Part shown: piece after piece, positions 16,543 through 24,554 of the stretch
Position numbering within the stretch: the first letter of the stretch is position 1
Layout of the letters: every line of letters starts with the position of its first letter
Assembly: GCA_937998875.1 (NCBI GenBank)
Contig: CALLBO010000080.1
Location: forward strand, 1 to 48,025
Reading direction: 5' to 3'
DNA: 48,025 bases
DNA from: an uncultured Granulosicoccaceae bacterium
GTDB taxonomy: Bacteria; Pseudomonadota; Gammaproteobacteria; Granulosicoccales; Granulosicoccaceae
Program-made: the position numbers and the translations under genes
Notes under the pieces: generated by a model
What the model was told of the DNA's origin: nothing
Database searches by the model: none
The model's input: only the letters and a program-made list of their open reading frames with translations

Positions 16543-17211
16543 TCAATCGTGTTGCTGCTGGCCGCCAATAAAACCGCAGTCTCTTCCGATCTGTACAAGA
16601 TCCACCAGCGAGTCTACCTTGAGTTTCTCAAAAGCCCGGCGCTTATAGGTGCTCACAGACTTTGGACTGAGAAACAACATTGCCCCGACGGACGCCGGTT
16701 TGTGTCCGTCCATCAGCAATAGTGCGACCTGCAGTTCACGGCGAGAGAGAATACTCAACTGGTGTGTGTTTTTATCTGGTTTAAGTGAGTCCAGCGCCAC
16801 CTGATTGGCAATCTCACGCGAGAGATAGGTGCCACCCTGCAACACGCAATCTATGGCTTGATCTATCTCTTCAATTACCGAGGCGCGGGCCATGTGACCG
16901 CTTATGCCAGCTTGTAAAACCACCCGGGACACCGCTCGGGCTTCACGCCCTGCCAGTAAGATGATCTTCAAATCCTCATCAATTTGCAATAATCGCAAAG
17001 AGGTGGAAACACCATCTATTCCGGGCAGGCTGAACCCCATGAAGACGATAGTTATTGCATGATCGTGAACAATAGAAATACAGTCTTCACCACTGGAAGC
17101 TTCATAGACTGAATACTTAGCAGTCGAAAACGATTCGATTATCGTTCGCAATTCCGAACGAAAGAGATCGTCGCCGTCAACCAGGAGAATATTAGCTGAG
17201 CTCTCAGGCAT
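16543..17211 (-). CDS. UvrY/GacA-like response regulator with degenerate receiver
   Basis: The 222-residue protein aligns along its length with GacA/UvrY: receiver (1-120), a linker with 'REIANQVALDSLKPD', and a LuxR-type helix-turn-helix (about 155-215: LSRRELQVALLLMDGHKPASVGAMLFLSPKSVSTYKRRAFEKL). The position of the phospho-acceptor Asp is Gly59 (F-M-G-F-S-L-P-G-I-D-G, codon GGG), and the conserved switch Lys region reads G-H-M-A-R instead of G-Y-L-T-K. The first acidic pair (DGDD, about 12-15) is partly kept. Its place beside uvrC is the usual location of uvrY. It probably binds DNA without standard phosphorylation by a BarA/GacS-type kinase (inference). Confidence 0.85.
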   Translation of the reverse strand: MPESSANILLVDGDDLFRSELRTIIESFSTAKYSVYEASSGEDCISIVHDHAITIVFMGFSLPGIDGVSTSLRLLQIDEDLKIILLAGREARAVSRVVLQAGISGHMARASVIEEIDQAIDCVLQGGTYLSREIANQVALDSLKPDKNTHQLSILSRRELQVALLLMDGHKPASVGAMLFLSPKSVSTYKRRAFEKLKVDSLVDLVQIGRDCGFIGGQQQHD

Positions 17212-17357
17212 CTTATTGTTTTACTTCTACAGCGTGGTTTCTTGTTATTAAAAAATCCCCGAACTCACCGTATTATAATCTGCTTTTCAGAAAAAATAAT
17301 ACAAGCATTCGGCATAGACACAACATTGAAAGATCGTGAGTGGCTGTTATGCGGGGA

Positions 17358-18326
17358 TCAAAACGTAATCAGTGCTGATCCCCAGGTAAAGCCACCACCA
17401 AAACCTTCCAGCAACAATTTCTCGCCGGCTTTAATTCGTCCATCTCTGACAGCAACATCCAGTGCAAGGGGAATAGAAGCAGCGGAAGTGTTGCCATGAT
17501 CCTGAACAGTTACCACCACATTTTCCATCGTCATTGCCAACTTACGCGCGGTGCCTTTTATAATTCTAAGATTTGCCTGGTGAGGAACAAGCCAGTCAAG
17601 TTCGGATTTATCAATGCCATTGGCTTGCAGTGTTTCGTCGGCAACTTCACTCAACTTGGAAACTGCCATACGAAATACTTCGCTACCGCGCATTTGCACG
17701 TAGGCTTGCTGCTGCATCTCTGCATAGCCGCGTGATACGCCTTCAGGCACGTGAAGAAGTTCTTCATAGCGGCCGTCAGCGTGCAGATGGGTGCTATGAA
17801 TACCCGGCTCATCAGACGCCGTTAATACTACGGCACCCGCTCCGTCACCGAATAACACACAGGTATTTCTGTCTTCCCAGTTGAGGATGCGTGAAAAGGT
17901 TTCTGCACCGACTACCAAAACGGTTTTGGCATTGCCGGCTTTAACAAACGAGTCTGCCACTCCCAACGCATACACAAAACCCGCGCACACTGCCTGAACA
18001 TCGAATGCCGGGCTTGCGTTAGTGATACCCAAACGATTTTGCAACAAACAGGCAACACTGGGAAATACACAATCCGCGGTGGTTGTTGCCACTATGACCA
18101 GATCGATCTGATCAGCAGAAATCCCTGCCATATCAATCGCGTGGCGAGAGGCAGCCTCCGCCAGATCACAAGTGGTCTGTGACTCAGCAGCAATATGTCG
18201 GCGTTCTATGCCGGTTCTTTCACGTATCCACTGATCAGTGGTATCAACCATCTGCTCGAGCTCGGTGTTCTCCATAACCCGCTCTGGCAAATAACTTCCG
18301 GTACCTGCGATTTTCGCGTACTTCAC
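17358..18326 (-). CDS. fabH: Beta-ketoacyl-ACP synthase III
   Basis: FabH starts fatty-acid synthesis by condensing acetyl-CoA with malonyl-ACP in the cytoplasm. The catalytic triad is visible: Cys114 in [10 protein letters not shown], His249 in PHQANLRI and Asn279 in DHGNTSAAS; the C-terminal GGGFTWG motif is also present. The 322 residues are full length. The GTG start overlaps the plsX stop (GTGA), so the pair is translationally coupled. Unlike in E. coli, fabD, fabG and acpP do not follow; the next gene is the GacA-like regulator. Confidence 0.97.
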   Translation of the reverse strand: MKYAKIAGTGSYLPERVMENTELEQMVDTTDQWIRERTGIERRHIAAESQTTCDLAEAASRHAIDMAGISADQIDLVIVATTTADCVFPSVACLLQNRLGITNASPAFDVQAVCAGFVYALGVADSFVKAGNAKTVLVVGAETFSRILNWEDRNTCVLFGDGAGAVVLTASDEPGIHSTHLHADGRYEELLHVPEGVSRGYAEMQQQAYVQMRGSEVFRMAVSKLSEVADETLQANGIDKSELDWLVPHQANLRIIKGTARKLAMTMENVVVTVQDHGNTSAASIPLALDVAVRDGRIKAGEKLLLEGFGGGFTWGSALITF

Positions 18327-19408
18327 TCTATTTGAACCGCAGTTTTAAGAATGTTTTCGGTCGCCACGTTGATCATGGCCACCAGGTCTTTCTGCGCTTC
18401 CACTTTGGCGACGTTAATCGCATTCTCAATAGCGAGCGCGTCCGCACTACCATGGCTTTTTACAACCAGACCACGCAGACCGAGCAGGCTTGCACCATTG
18501 TAGCGTCGCGGGTCAATTCGCCTTCGTAAACGACTCAGAACCGGCTTTGCCACCAGAGCCATCAGCTTGGCAACAGGTGAACGCGTAAACTCCTCTCGCA
18601 GAAAACCTGTTATCAGCTTGGCGACACCTTCCGAGGTTTTAAGTGCCACATTGCCCACGAAACCATCGGTGACTACCACGTCAACCTCGCCGAGGTATAC
18701 CTTGTCGCCCTCTACAAAGCCGATGTAATTCAGTTTGGCCTGTTGCAGCAGCTTGTCTGCCTCACGAACTAATTCGTTGCCTTTAATATCTTCAGAACCG
18801 ATGTTCAGCAATCCAACCCGGGGCGCCGGATTGGAGTCCACCACACCCGCGAGCGCCGAGCCCATCACCGCGAATTGATACAGCTGTTCCGGGGTGGAGT
18901 CTACGTTAGCCCCAAGGTCGAGCATATGGACCTGCCCATTGATGTTCGGGATCGCTGTACAGATTGCCGGACGATCCACTCCCGGCAATGTTTTAAGCAC
19001 GAACTTGGCAGTTCCCATCAACGCGCCGGTGTTACCGCTGCTGACGCAGGCATTAGCTAGCCCTTGATGAACCAGATTAATCGCAACGCGCATTGAAGAG
19101 TCTTTCTTTGACCGCATAGCGACCGCGGCCGACTCTTCCATCGTCACTACTTCAGAGGCGTGGTGAACTGACAGGCGATCGGGGAATTGGGTTTTAGAGA
19201 CAAGCGGTGACAGAACAGCTTCGTCACCAACCAGAATAATTTTAAGATCGCTGTTGTTCGCGACAGCAGAACGCGCTGCCTGCACCGCGGTTTCGGCACC
19301 GAAATCGCCACTCATTGCATCCAGTGCCACCGTGACTGGCGCCATATTTTTCACTGACTGACCACGGGCCGTGCTGCGGCCACCAGGCTCAGTAGGATTG
19401 GTCGCCAC
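18323..19408 (-). CDS. plsX: Phosphate acyltransferase PlsX
   Basis: PlsX converts acyl-ACP to acyl-phosphate for phospholipid synthesis. Diagnostic parts include [63 protein letters not shown] and [15 protein letters not shown]. The frame opens with GTG at 19408; the first 21 residues are poorly conserved, and ATG at 19345 ([13 protein letters not shown]) may be the true start, although neither has a clear ribosome site. It lies between rpmF and fabH, in the conserved yceD-rpmF-plsX-fabH order. Confidence 0.96.
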   Translation of the reverse strand: MATNPTEPGGRSTARGQSVKNMAPVTVALDAMSGDFGAETAVQAARSAVANNSDLKIILVGDEAVLSPLVSKTQFPDRLSVHHASEVVTMEESAAVAMRSKKDSSMRVAINLVHQGLANACVSSGNTGALMGTAKFVLKTLPGVDRPAICTAIPNINGQVHMLDLGANVDSTPEQLYQFAVMGSALAGVVDSNPAPRVGLLNIGSEDIKGNELVREADKLLQQAKLNYIGFVEGDKVYLGEVDVVVTDGFVGNVALKTSEGVAKLITGFLREEFTRSPVAKLMALVAKPVLSRLRRRIDPRRYNGASLLGLRGLVVKSHGSADALAIENAINVAKVEAQKDLVAMINVATENILKTAVQIE

Positions 19409-19439
19409 TAGTTTAACGAAGCCGTTCCACCGGAACGTC

Positions 19440-19637
19440 TCAGTCGTCGTCTTCGTCGATTTCTACTGCAGTTTCGATCACTTTGCGACCACGATAGTAG
19501 CCTTCTGGTGATACATGATGACGCAGGTGCACTTCACCAGTCGTCGGGTCGGTTGAAAGCGCCGGGCTTTTGAGTTTGTCGTGCGAGCGGCGCATACCGC
19601 GACGCGAGCGGGTTACTTTGTGTTTCTGAACGGCCAT
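19440..19637 (-). CDS. rpmF: 50S ribosomal protein L32
   Basis: The 65-residue basic protein begins [22 protein letters not shown], the L32 signature, and ends with an acidic tail. The zinc-type cysteines found in some L32 proteins are absent, so this is the Cys-free form. It is preceded by a GGAGCG ribosome site and lies 13 bp after yceD, likely in the same transcript. Confidence 0.97.
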   Translation of the reverse strand: MAVQKHKVTRSRRGMRRSHDKLKSPALSTDPTTGEVHLRHHVSPEGYYRGRKVIETAVEIDEDDD

Positions 19638-19650
19638 CAGGCGCTCCTAA

Positions 19651-20169
19651 TTAGTTCTTCAGCAAATCGTCCAACCCTTTAAAAGGGTTGTATGTTTTGA
19701 CTGGCGTTTCCTGCCCGCCTGCCAACGCGGCAATCACCGCAGGGTCACAATCCGTTTCGTCCTCGTGCACTACCCGGGACGGTATTTGTAAAATGAGTTC
19801 ATCTTCGATGAAATCAACTACTGTTATTTCGTCACTTTCACCGATGATAACCGGGTCAAGATGCTCTGCCAGATCCTCAGCGTCAGCCTCCTCTGCAACA
19901 AACACAAGCGAAAACTCGCTGGATAACTGCAGTGATAGATCCCGCTGGCAACGCTGACATGTCATATTCACCTGACAGGTCTGACTACCGTTAGCAACAA
20001 GCTGCTTGTCGTTTGTCCAATCGAAAGTCGCCTCAATCTCCACGCTGCCGGAATCATCAGCAAGAATAGCTGCGAAACGGGAAAAGTGGGATACTGGCAG
20101 TGTCGTTCGAGTGGCGCGACCGGAGCGGGCCAATTCAGCAGGGTTAAACCTGACAGGAAGCTGATCCAT
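19651..20169 (-). CDS. yceD: DUF177 protein YceD (23S rRNA accumulation protein)
   Basis: The 172-residue protein has the DUF177 layout with the C-x-x-C pair M-T-C-Q-R-C-Q-R-D-L (about 69-78), the acidic middle (VAEEADAEDLAEHLDPV) and the closing N-P-F-K-G-L-D-D-L-L. In other bacteria the family is needed for normal 23S rRNA levels. It is the first gene of the yceD-rpmF-plsX-fabH operon and is divergent from maf with 79 bp between them, which should hold both promoters. Confidence 0.9.
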   Translation of the reverse strand: MDQLPVRFNPAELARSGRATRTTLPVSHFSRFAAILADDSGSVEIEATFDWTNDKQLVANGSQTCQVNMTCQRCQRDLSLQLSSEFSLVFVAEEADAEDLAEHLDPVIIGESDEITVVDFIEDELILQIPSRVVHEDETDCDPAVIAALAGGQETPVKTYNPFKGLDDLLKN

Positions 20170-20248
20170 AAACCCTCAATAGTAATAGTCTTTGCCTGAT
20201 TAGTCAAAATCCACATGACTAAAACTCACTGTTTTTCCGAATATTTCA

Positions 20249-20830
20249 ATGCATTCATCTGTCATTCTTGCCTCCACCTCCCGCTACCGTGCAGAACTTC
20301 TCAGGCGCCTGAAAATTGATTTCGAGCAATACGCTCCTGATTGTGACGAAACACCCTTAGATAATGAGGCACCTGAGGATCTTGTAGCCCGACTATCAGC
20401 TGGCAAAGCCCACTCAGCCGCCGATCGCTTTGCAGCACATATTGTGATTGGCTCAGACCAGGTAGCAAGCCTCGATGGTCTTATTTTTGGCAAACCTGCA
20501 GACCACGAAGACGCTGTGGCGCAACTACGAGCCTTAAGTGGAAAAACGATTACTTTTCTAACCGGGCTTTGCATCATGCAAAAGTCAACTCAAAGGACGC
20601 TGCAAACTGTAGTGACTACGGACGTGAAGTTTAAATCACTCGATGACGCACAGATCAATCGCTACCTTGAGGCAGACAAGCCGTATGACTGTGCCGCGAG
20701 TTTCCGATCAGAGGGTTATGGCAGTACAATTGTGGAGCAGATGAGCAGTGATGATCCAACGGCGATTATCGGCCTGCCGGTGATCATGGTGTCAGCATAC
20801 CTTGATCAACTCGGTCTGCCGTTACCGTAG
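20249..20830 (+). CDS. Maf/YceF nucleotide pyrophosphatase (7-methyl-GTP type)
   Basis: The Maf fold is shown by ILASTSRYRAELLRRL at the N-terminus, then DETP, the Lys-containing A-G-K-A, and I-G-S-D-Q-V. The S-R-Y-R and D-Q-V variants, with 'F-K-S-L' and 'AASFRSEGYG', place it with the YceF (m7GTP pyrophosphatase) group rather than the dTTP/UTP group. It cleaves non-canonical nucleotides to keep them out of nucleic acids. Divergence from yceD-rpmF is as in E. coli. The 193 residues are full length. Confidence 0.92.
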   Translation: MHSSVILASTSRYRAELLRRLKIDFEQYAPDCDETPLDNEAPEDLVARLSAGKAHSAADRFAAHIVIGSDQVASLDGLIFGKPADHEDAVAQLRALSGKTITFLTGLCIMQKSTQRTLQTVVTTDVKFKSLDDAQINRYLEADKPYDCAASFRSEGYGSTIVEQMSSDDPTAIIGLPVIMVSAYLDQLGLPLP

Positions 20831-20885
20831 CCTGAGGGCCATATCATTCCGGGCCCGTATTGCCCCGGGTCAGTGTGCGGTCCGG

Positions 20886-21389
20886 CTAAAAAGCGAAAGC
20901 CGCTGGAAAAAACCGGTGGATCATGTGCAGGACAATACAGCTCGCTGCACCGGCAATGATATCGTCGAGCATGATGCCTAACCCGCCGCTGACCTTCTTA
21001 TCAGCCCACGAGATCGGCCACGGTTTGACGATATCGAACGCGCGGAACAGGAAAAAGCCAATCACCATGGCTGTCAGTGAAAAAGGTATTAGAAAAACAG
21101 CGACCAGATAACCAACAATCTCATCCCAGACGATACCGCCGTGATCATGCACACCCATAACATCCGAGGCCTGCTGACAAATCCAGATACCGGCCACTGC
21201 CATCACTACCAGAATCGCCAGGTAGATCGACCAATGTACCTGGCTGAGCGGAATCCAGAACAGCAATGCCGGCAGGGTTCCAAAAGTGCCCGGTGCGACC
21301 GGAGCCAGGCCGGTACCAAAGCCAAAGGCCAACAGTCTGGTTGGTGAGCGCAGCAACGCCCGTCCTTCTTCGAGCTTACTGATACACAT
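20886..21389 (-). CDS. pgpA: Phosphatidylglycerophosphatase A
   Basis: PgpA dephosphorylates phosphatidylglycerol phosphate, the product of PgsA, at the inner membrane. The 167 residues contain F-G-F-G-T-G-L-A-P-V-A-P-G-T-F-G-T (about 22-38), W-D-E-I-V-G-Y (about 88-94) and F-R-A-F-D-I-V-K-P-W-P-I (about 114-125), all family hallmarks, plus membrane helices and the end motif GGLGIMLDDIIAG. In E. coli it follows nusB and thiL; here it follows nusB directly (46 bp) and thiL is absent. Confidence 0.95.
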   Translation of the reverse strand: MCISKLEEGRALLRSPTRLLAFGFGTGLAPVAPGTFGTLPALLFWIPLSQVHWSIYLAILVVMAVAGIWICQQASDVMGVHDHGGIVWDEIVGYLVAVFLIPFSLTAMVIGFFLFRAFDIVKPWPISWADKKVSGGLGIMLDDIIAGAASCIVLHMIHRFFPAAFAF

Positions 21390-21435
21390 ACCCTCGTATG
21401 CGGGTCCTGGAGGCAGACGTCGTCATACAGATGCC

Positions 21436-22122
21436 TTAAGGCTTTGAGCGATCAGAATCGGGTCGCTTTGGTTTCGCATCCTGATGGCCCTTGAACCCGG
21501 TGCTACGAGATTTTGAATCTTTAGGATCAGTTTTTTTCACTACTGATTTTTGCGGTGAGTTATCTTTCTCTTTGACACTTACTTTTACCGAATTGCCCTG
21601 CGGCTTACGTGCAGGCTCCCGCACCACAGTTTGCCCTGACAACGGATTACCGGATGGATGATCCGCGTTGTATTCCAGGCTTCTGAGGTTGGCGGCAAGT
21701 TTGTCTGCAATACCGTTGATATAGCGATAACCTTTGTCTGCACCGAAGTCTTTACTGATCTCAAGTGCTTCATTAACAGCCACCTTGTATGGTGTGCCAA
21801 GCTGACTCTTCAACTCAGTGCAATAGACTCTGAGAATGGCGCGCTCAATTGGATCAAGCTGCGCAAGATCACGGTCGAGATGGCTACTGATTTCAGTATC
21901 GATCGCCGTGATATTCTCTACTGAATAATTCACCAGCGATTCAAAATACTCGACGTCCACTTTCTCCATATTTTGCATGTCGCAAAACTGCCTGATCACA
22001 AGCTCAGGCGTATTCGCCGCCTGATCAAAATCCCATTGATACAACGCTTGCATTGCCTTCTGCCTGGCACCGCGTCGGCGTTTCGCACTACTTCCGCGTT
22101 TAGGTGGATTTTGGGCAGTCAT
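21436..22122 (-). CDS. nusB: Transcription antitermination factor NusB with long basic C-terminal tail
   Basis: NusB joins NusE on boxA RNA for rRNA antitermination. The NusB core is clear: RRGARQKAMQALYQWDF, DPIERAILRVYCTELK, PYKVAVNEALEISKDFGADKGYRYINGIADKLA. I start at ATG 22122 (MTAQNPPKRG), which removes a hydrophobic 11-residue leader and gives 228 residues. The usual NusB is about 140-160 residues; here about 75 extra low-complexity residues rich in K, S, P and D follow the fold. Such a tail is probably disordered and may add RNA contacts (inference). Confidence 0.92.
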   Translation of the reverse strand: MTAQNPPKRGSSAKRRRGARQKAMQALYQWDFDQAANTPELVIRQFCDMQNMEKVDVEYFESLVNYSVENITAIDTEISSHLDRDLAQLDPIERAILRVYCTELKSQLGTPYKVAVNEALEISKDFGADKGYRYINGIADKLAANLRSLEYNADHPSGNPLSGQTVVREPARKPQGNSVKVSVKEKDNSPQKSVVKKTDPKDSKSRSTGFKGHQDAKPKRPDSDRSKP

Positions 22123-22297
22123 TATCGGTAACAGGCTGAAAAAGAGGCACACCACAATCGCCCAATGGCCAACCAGTTGGCGACAACCAGTTGGAAACAG
22201 ACACCCTGATTCGGGGTGATAAACACAGTAACGTATCGCCTTCGGGATTCAACCAAGCTAGTATAAACAGCCTGCGGAATTTTCACAGAGATAAACC

Positions 22298-23020
22298 TTG
22301 CAACAACGACTTCTACCCCTTGGTTTCCACCGCGTAACCGTAATTGCAGCAACCGTTCTGACAGCCTGGTTCTTGCAATCAACCCCGCAGGCCTTCGCCG
22401 AAAGCACCGCCCAAAGCCCGGCAAACGGTACACACGAGAGCAATAGGCCAGTTGTCGATGAAGCCACCGAACAGGCGGTTCAGCAGGCACAGGACGCCGG
22501 CAATGCGGTCGTTGTACTGCAGACGAACGTCGGTGCTCTGCACCTGGCTCTGTTCCCGGAACAAGCACCGAAAAGCGTTGAGAATTTCCTAACCTACGTC
22601 AAGGACGGCTTCTACGACGGCACCGTCTTTCACCGGGTGATCGAAGGTTTCATGATTCAAGGTGGCGGACTCGATATTCGACTGGAAGCAAAGGACACCC
22701 GAGAACCTGTGATAAATGAAGCCGACAATGGCTTACTGAACGAGCCATTCACCCTGGCAATGGCGCGCACCGGTAACCCACACTCTGCAACCTCACAGTT
22801 TTTCATTAACACAGCTAACAACGAATTTTTGAACCACAAGGGCAAGTCCCCGACTGGCTGGGGTTACACCGTATTCGGTAAATTGATTGGCGGGCAGCGC
22901 ATTGCTGAATGGATGAGTAAAGCACCGACAGGCTCTGCCGGCCGGTTCGCGGCCGATGTGCCATTGGCCCCATTGATTATCAATAAGGCACAACTTATCC
23001 AGCAAACAGACACAAACTAA
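22298..23020 (+). CDS. ppiA: Periplasmic cyclophilin-type peptidyl-prolyl isomerase
   Basis: The 240-residue protein has a signal peptide (hydrophobic residues 13-32, AFA end) and, after a linker, a bacterial cyclophilin domain with FHRVIEGFMIQGGG (catalytic Arg in F-H-R), ATSQFFIN and a GWGYTVFGKL segment. It should assist protein folding in the periplasm. The frame opens with TTG at 22298 after an AGAG stretch; no ATG lies before the signal peptide. It is followed after 50 bp by a second, cytosolic cyclophilin of similar sequence. Confidence 0.92.
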   Translation: MQQRLLPLGFHRVTVIAATVLTAWFLQSTPQAFAESTAQSPANGTHESNRPVVDEATEQAVQQAQDAGNAVVVLQTNVGALHLALFPEQAPKSVENFLTYVKDGFYDGTVFHRVIEGFMIQGGGLDIRLEAKDTREPVINEADNGLLNEPFTLAMARTGNPHSATSQFFINTANNEFLNHKGKSPTGWGYTVFGKLIGGQRIAEWMSKAPTGSAGRFAADVPLAPLIINKAQLIQQTDTN

Positions 23021-23070
23021 AACGAACTGACAAAGACACAATTTTAAAACCACACTTAGCGGACAGACCC

Positions 23071-23565
23071 ATGATTAGAATAACCACCAACAAAGGCCTG
23101 ATAGACATAGAGCTTAATGAATCACTTGCACCAAAATCCTGTGCAAACTTTTTAAGCTATGTTGAAAGCGGGCACTATAGCAACACTTTATTTCATCGCT
23201 GCATTCCGGGCTTTATGGTTCAAGGTGGCGGTATGGATGAAAACATGCAGCAAAAACCAACCAGCGCTTCTATCGAAAACGAAGCAGACAACGGATTAAA
23301 GAACGATACCGGCTCAGTCGCAATGGCGCGAACCGGTGACCCGCACTCTGCGACTTCACAATTTTTCATTAATGTAAACGACAACACTTTTTTAAATCAC
23401 ACGGGAAAATCTCCTGACGCATGGGGCTATTGCGTTTTTGCAAAAGTCACTGCCGGAATGGATTTAGTCATGGAGATCAGCATGACGCCTACTGGCAACC
23501 AGGGCGGGCACGGTGATGTACCACTCGAGCCGATAGTGATAGAAAAAATGGAAAACATTGATTGA
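23071..23565 (+). CDS. ppiB: Cytosolic cyclophilin-type peptidyl-prolyl isomerase
   Basis: The 164-residue protein has no signal peptide and is a PpiB-type cyclophilin: MIRITTNKGLIDIELNE, LFHRCIPGFMVQGGGM with the active-site Arg, SATSQFFINVNDN, and WGYCVFAKVTAGMD. It shares long blocks with the upstream exported cyclophilin, consistent with duplication. Its stop lies 41 bp before the lpxH ATG; the three genes may form one transcript. In E. coli, ppiB is likewise beside lpxH. Confidence 0.95.
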   Translation: MIRITTNKGLIDIELNESLAPKSCANFLSYVESGHYSNTLFHRCIPGFMVQGGGMDENMQQKPTSASIENEADNGLKNDTGSVAMARTGDPHSATSQFFINVNDNTFLNHTGKSPDAWGYCVFAKVTAGMDLVMEISMTPTGNQGGHGDVPLEPIVIEKMENID

Positions 23566-23605
23566 AAATCGGGCAGGCAATAACAGCACCGCAAACGGCG
23601 ATACG

Positions 23606-24352
23606 ATGAGCACAACACTATACATAGCGGATCTGCACCTGCAATCGAGCACGCCTAAACTCACTGAACTGGCGTTTGAGTTGTTAAATACGCTCGAGTG
23701 CGAACACTTGTTTATTTTGGGTGATCTTTTTGAATACTGGATTGGTGATGACAGCATTGATCATACTGCCGAAGCGGTAAGTCAGAAACTCAAAACCTTG
23801 CACAAACGTGGCACAGAAATCAAAGTGATGCATGGCAACCGTGACTTTCTGCTGGGCGATAGCTACGTCAGCGGGTTTGGCGGCACTTTAGTATCCGAAG
23901 ATACGATCAAACTCGATATCGCTGGCAAACCCACCTTGCTGATGCACGGTGATACGCTCTGTACCGACGACAAGCAGTATCAGTTCTATCGTCGCATGGT
24001 CAGAAACCGTGACTGGCAGAAAGATTTTCTTGCTAAATCTGTTTCAGAGCGTGAAGCAACGGCGCGAATGATTCGCAGCACCAGTAAAGCCAGTGGCAGT
24101 CGTGCTCATAAAAATTCAATTGCAGATATCAACGCAGACACGTTACTCCAAACCGTCGACTCACACCAGGTCGAAAGAGTAATTCACGGCCACACCCACA
24201 GACCTGCACTGCATACCACTACCGCAGATCAAAAATTTGAGAGATTGGTACTGGGTGACTGGCACCCTGACCACGCTGTGATCGCTGTCAGTGACGCCGA
24301 AAACTGTGAGCTGGTTAAGTGGGATGGCAGCACACTGACATCACTGGCCTGA
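23606..24352 (+). CDS. lpxH: UDP-2,3-diacylglucosamine diphosphatase
   Basis: LpxH hydrolyses UDP-diacylglucosamine to lipid X in lipid A synthesis. The calcineurin-like metal motifs are complete: ADLHL, GDLFEYWIGDD, GNRDFLLG, LMHGDTLCTDD and IHGHTHRPA. I start at ATG 23606 (MSTTLYIADLHL, the usual start); the longer frame from 23558 overlaps ppiB and adds 16 unlike residues. The product is 248 residues, normal for LpxH. It follows ppiB, a conserved neighbour. Confidence 0.96.
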   Translation: MSTTLYIADLHLQSSTPKLTELAFELLNTLECEHLFILGDLFEYWIGDDSIDHTAEAVSQKLKTLHKRGTEIKVMHGNRDFLLGDSYVSGFGGTLVSEDTIKLDIAGKPTLLMHGDTLCTDDKQYQFYRRMVRNRDWQKDFLAKSVSEREATARMIRSTSKASGSRAHKNSIADINADTLLQTVDSHQVERVIHGHTHRPALHTTTADQKFERLVLGDWHPDHAVIAVSDAENCELVKWDGSTLTSLA

Positions 24353-24554
24353 TTTTCAATCGTACGGCCTGATTCATCCCGGCCTGATTGCGCACAAACT
24401 TGAATTGCGCGGCCGTTCGCACAACTCCAACAGGAATGAATCTAAACAGTGACGGTGGCCGAACACCAATAAAAGCATCAGGTTCCAGCCGGTTCAGAAG
24501 TGATCGGTCCTGCCGCTGGTGATGAGAAATAGATTTTGTTTTCATGGAGCTTTT

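Noticed and set aside
22122..22568. Minus-strand frame of 148 codons upstream of nusB
   Set aside because: It covers the signal-peptide region of the cyclophilin on the other strand and has no recognisable domain.
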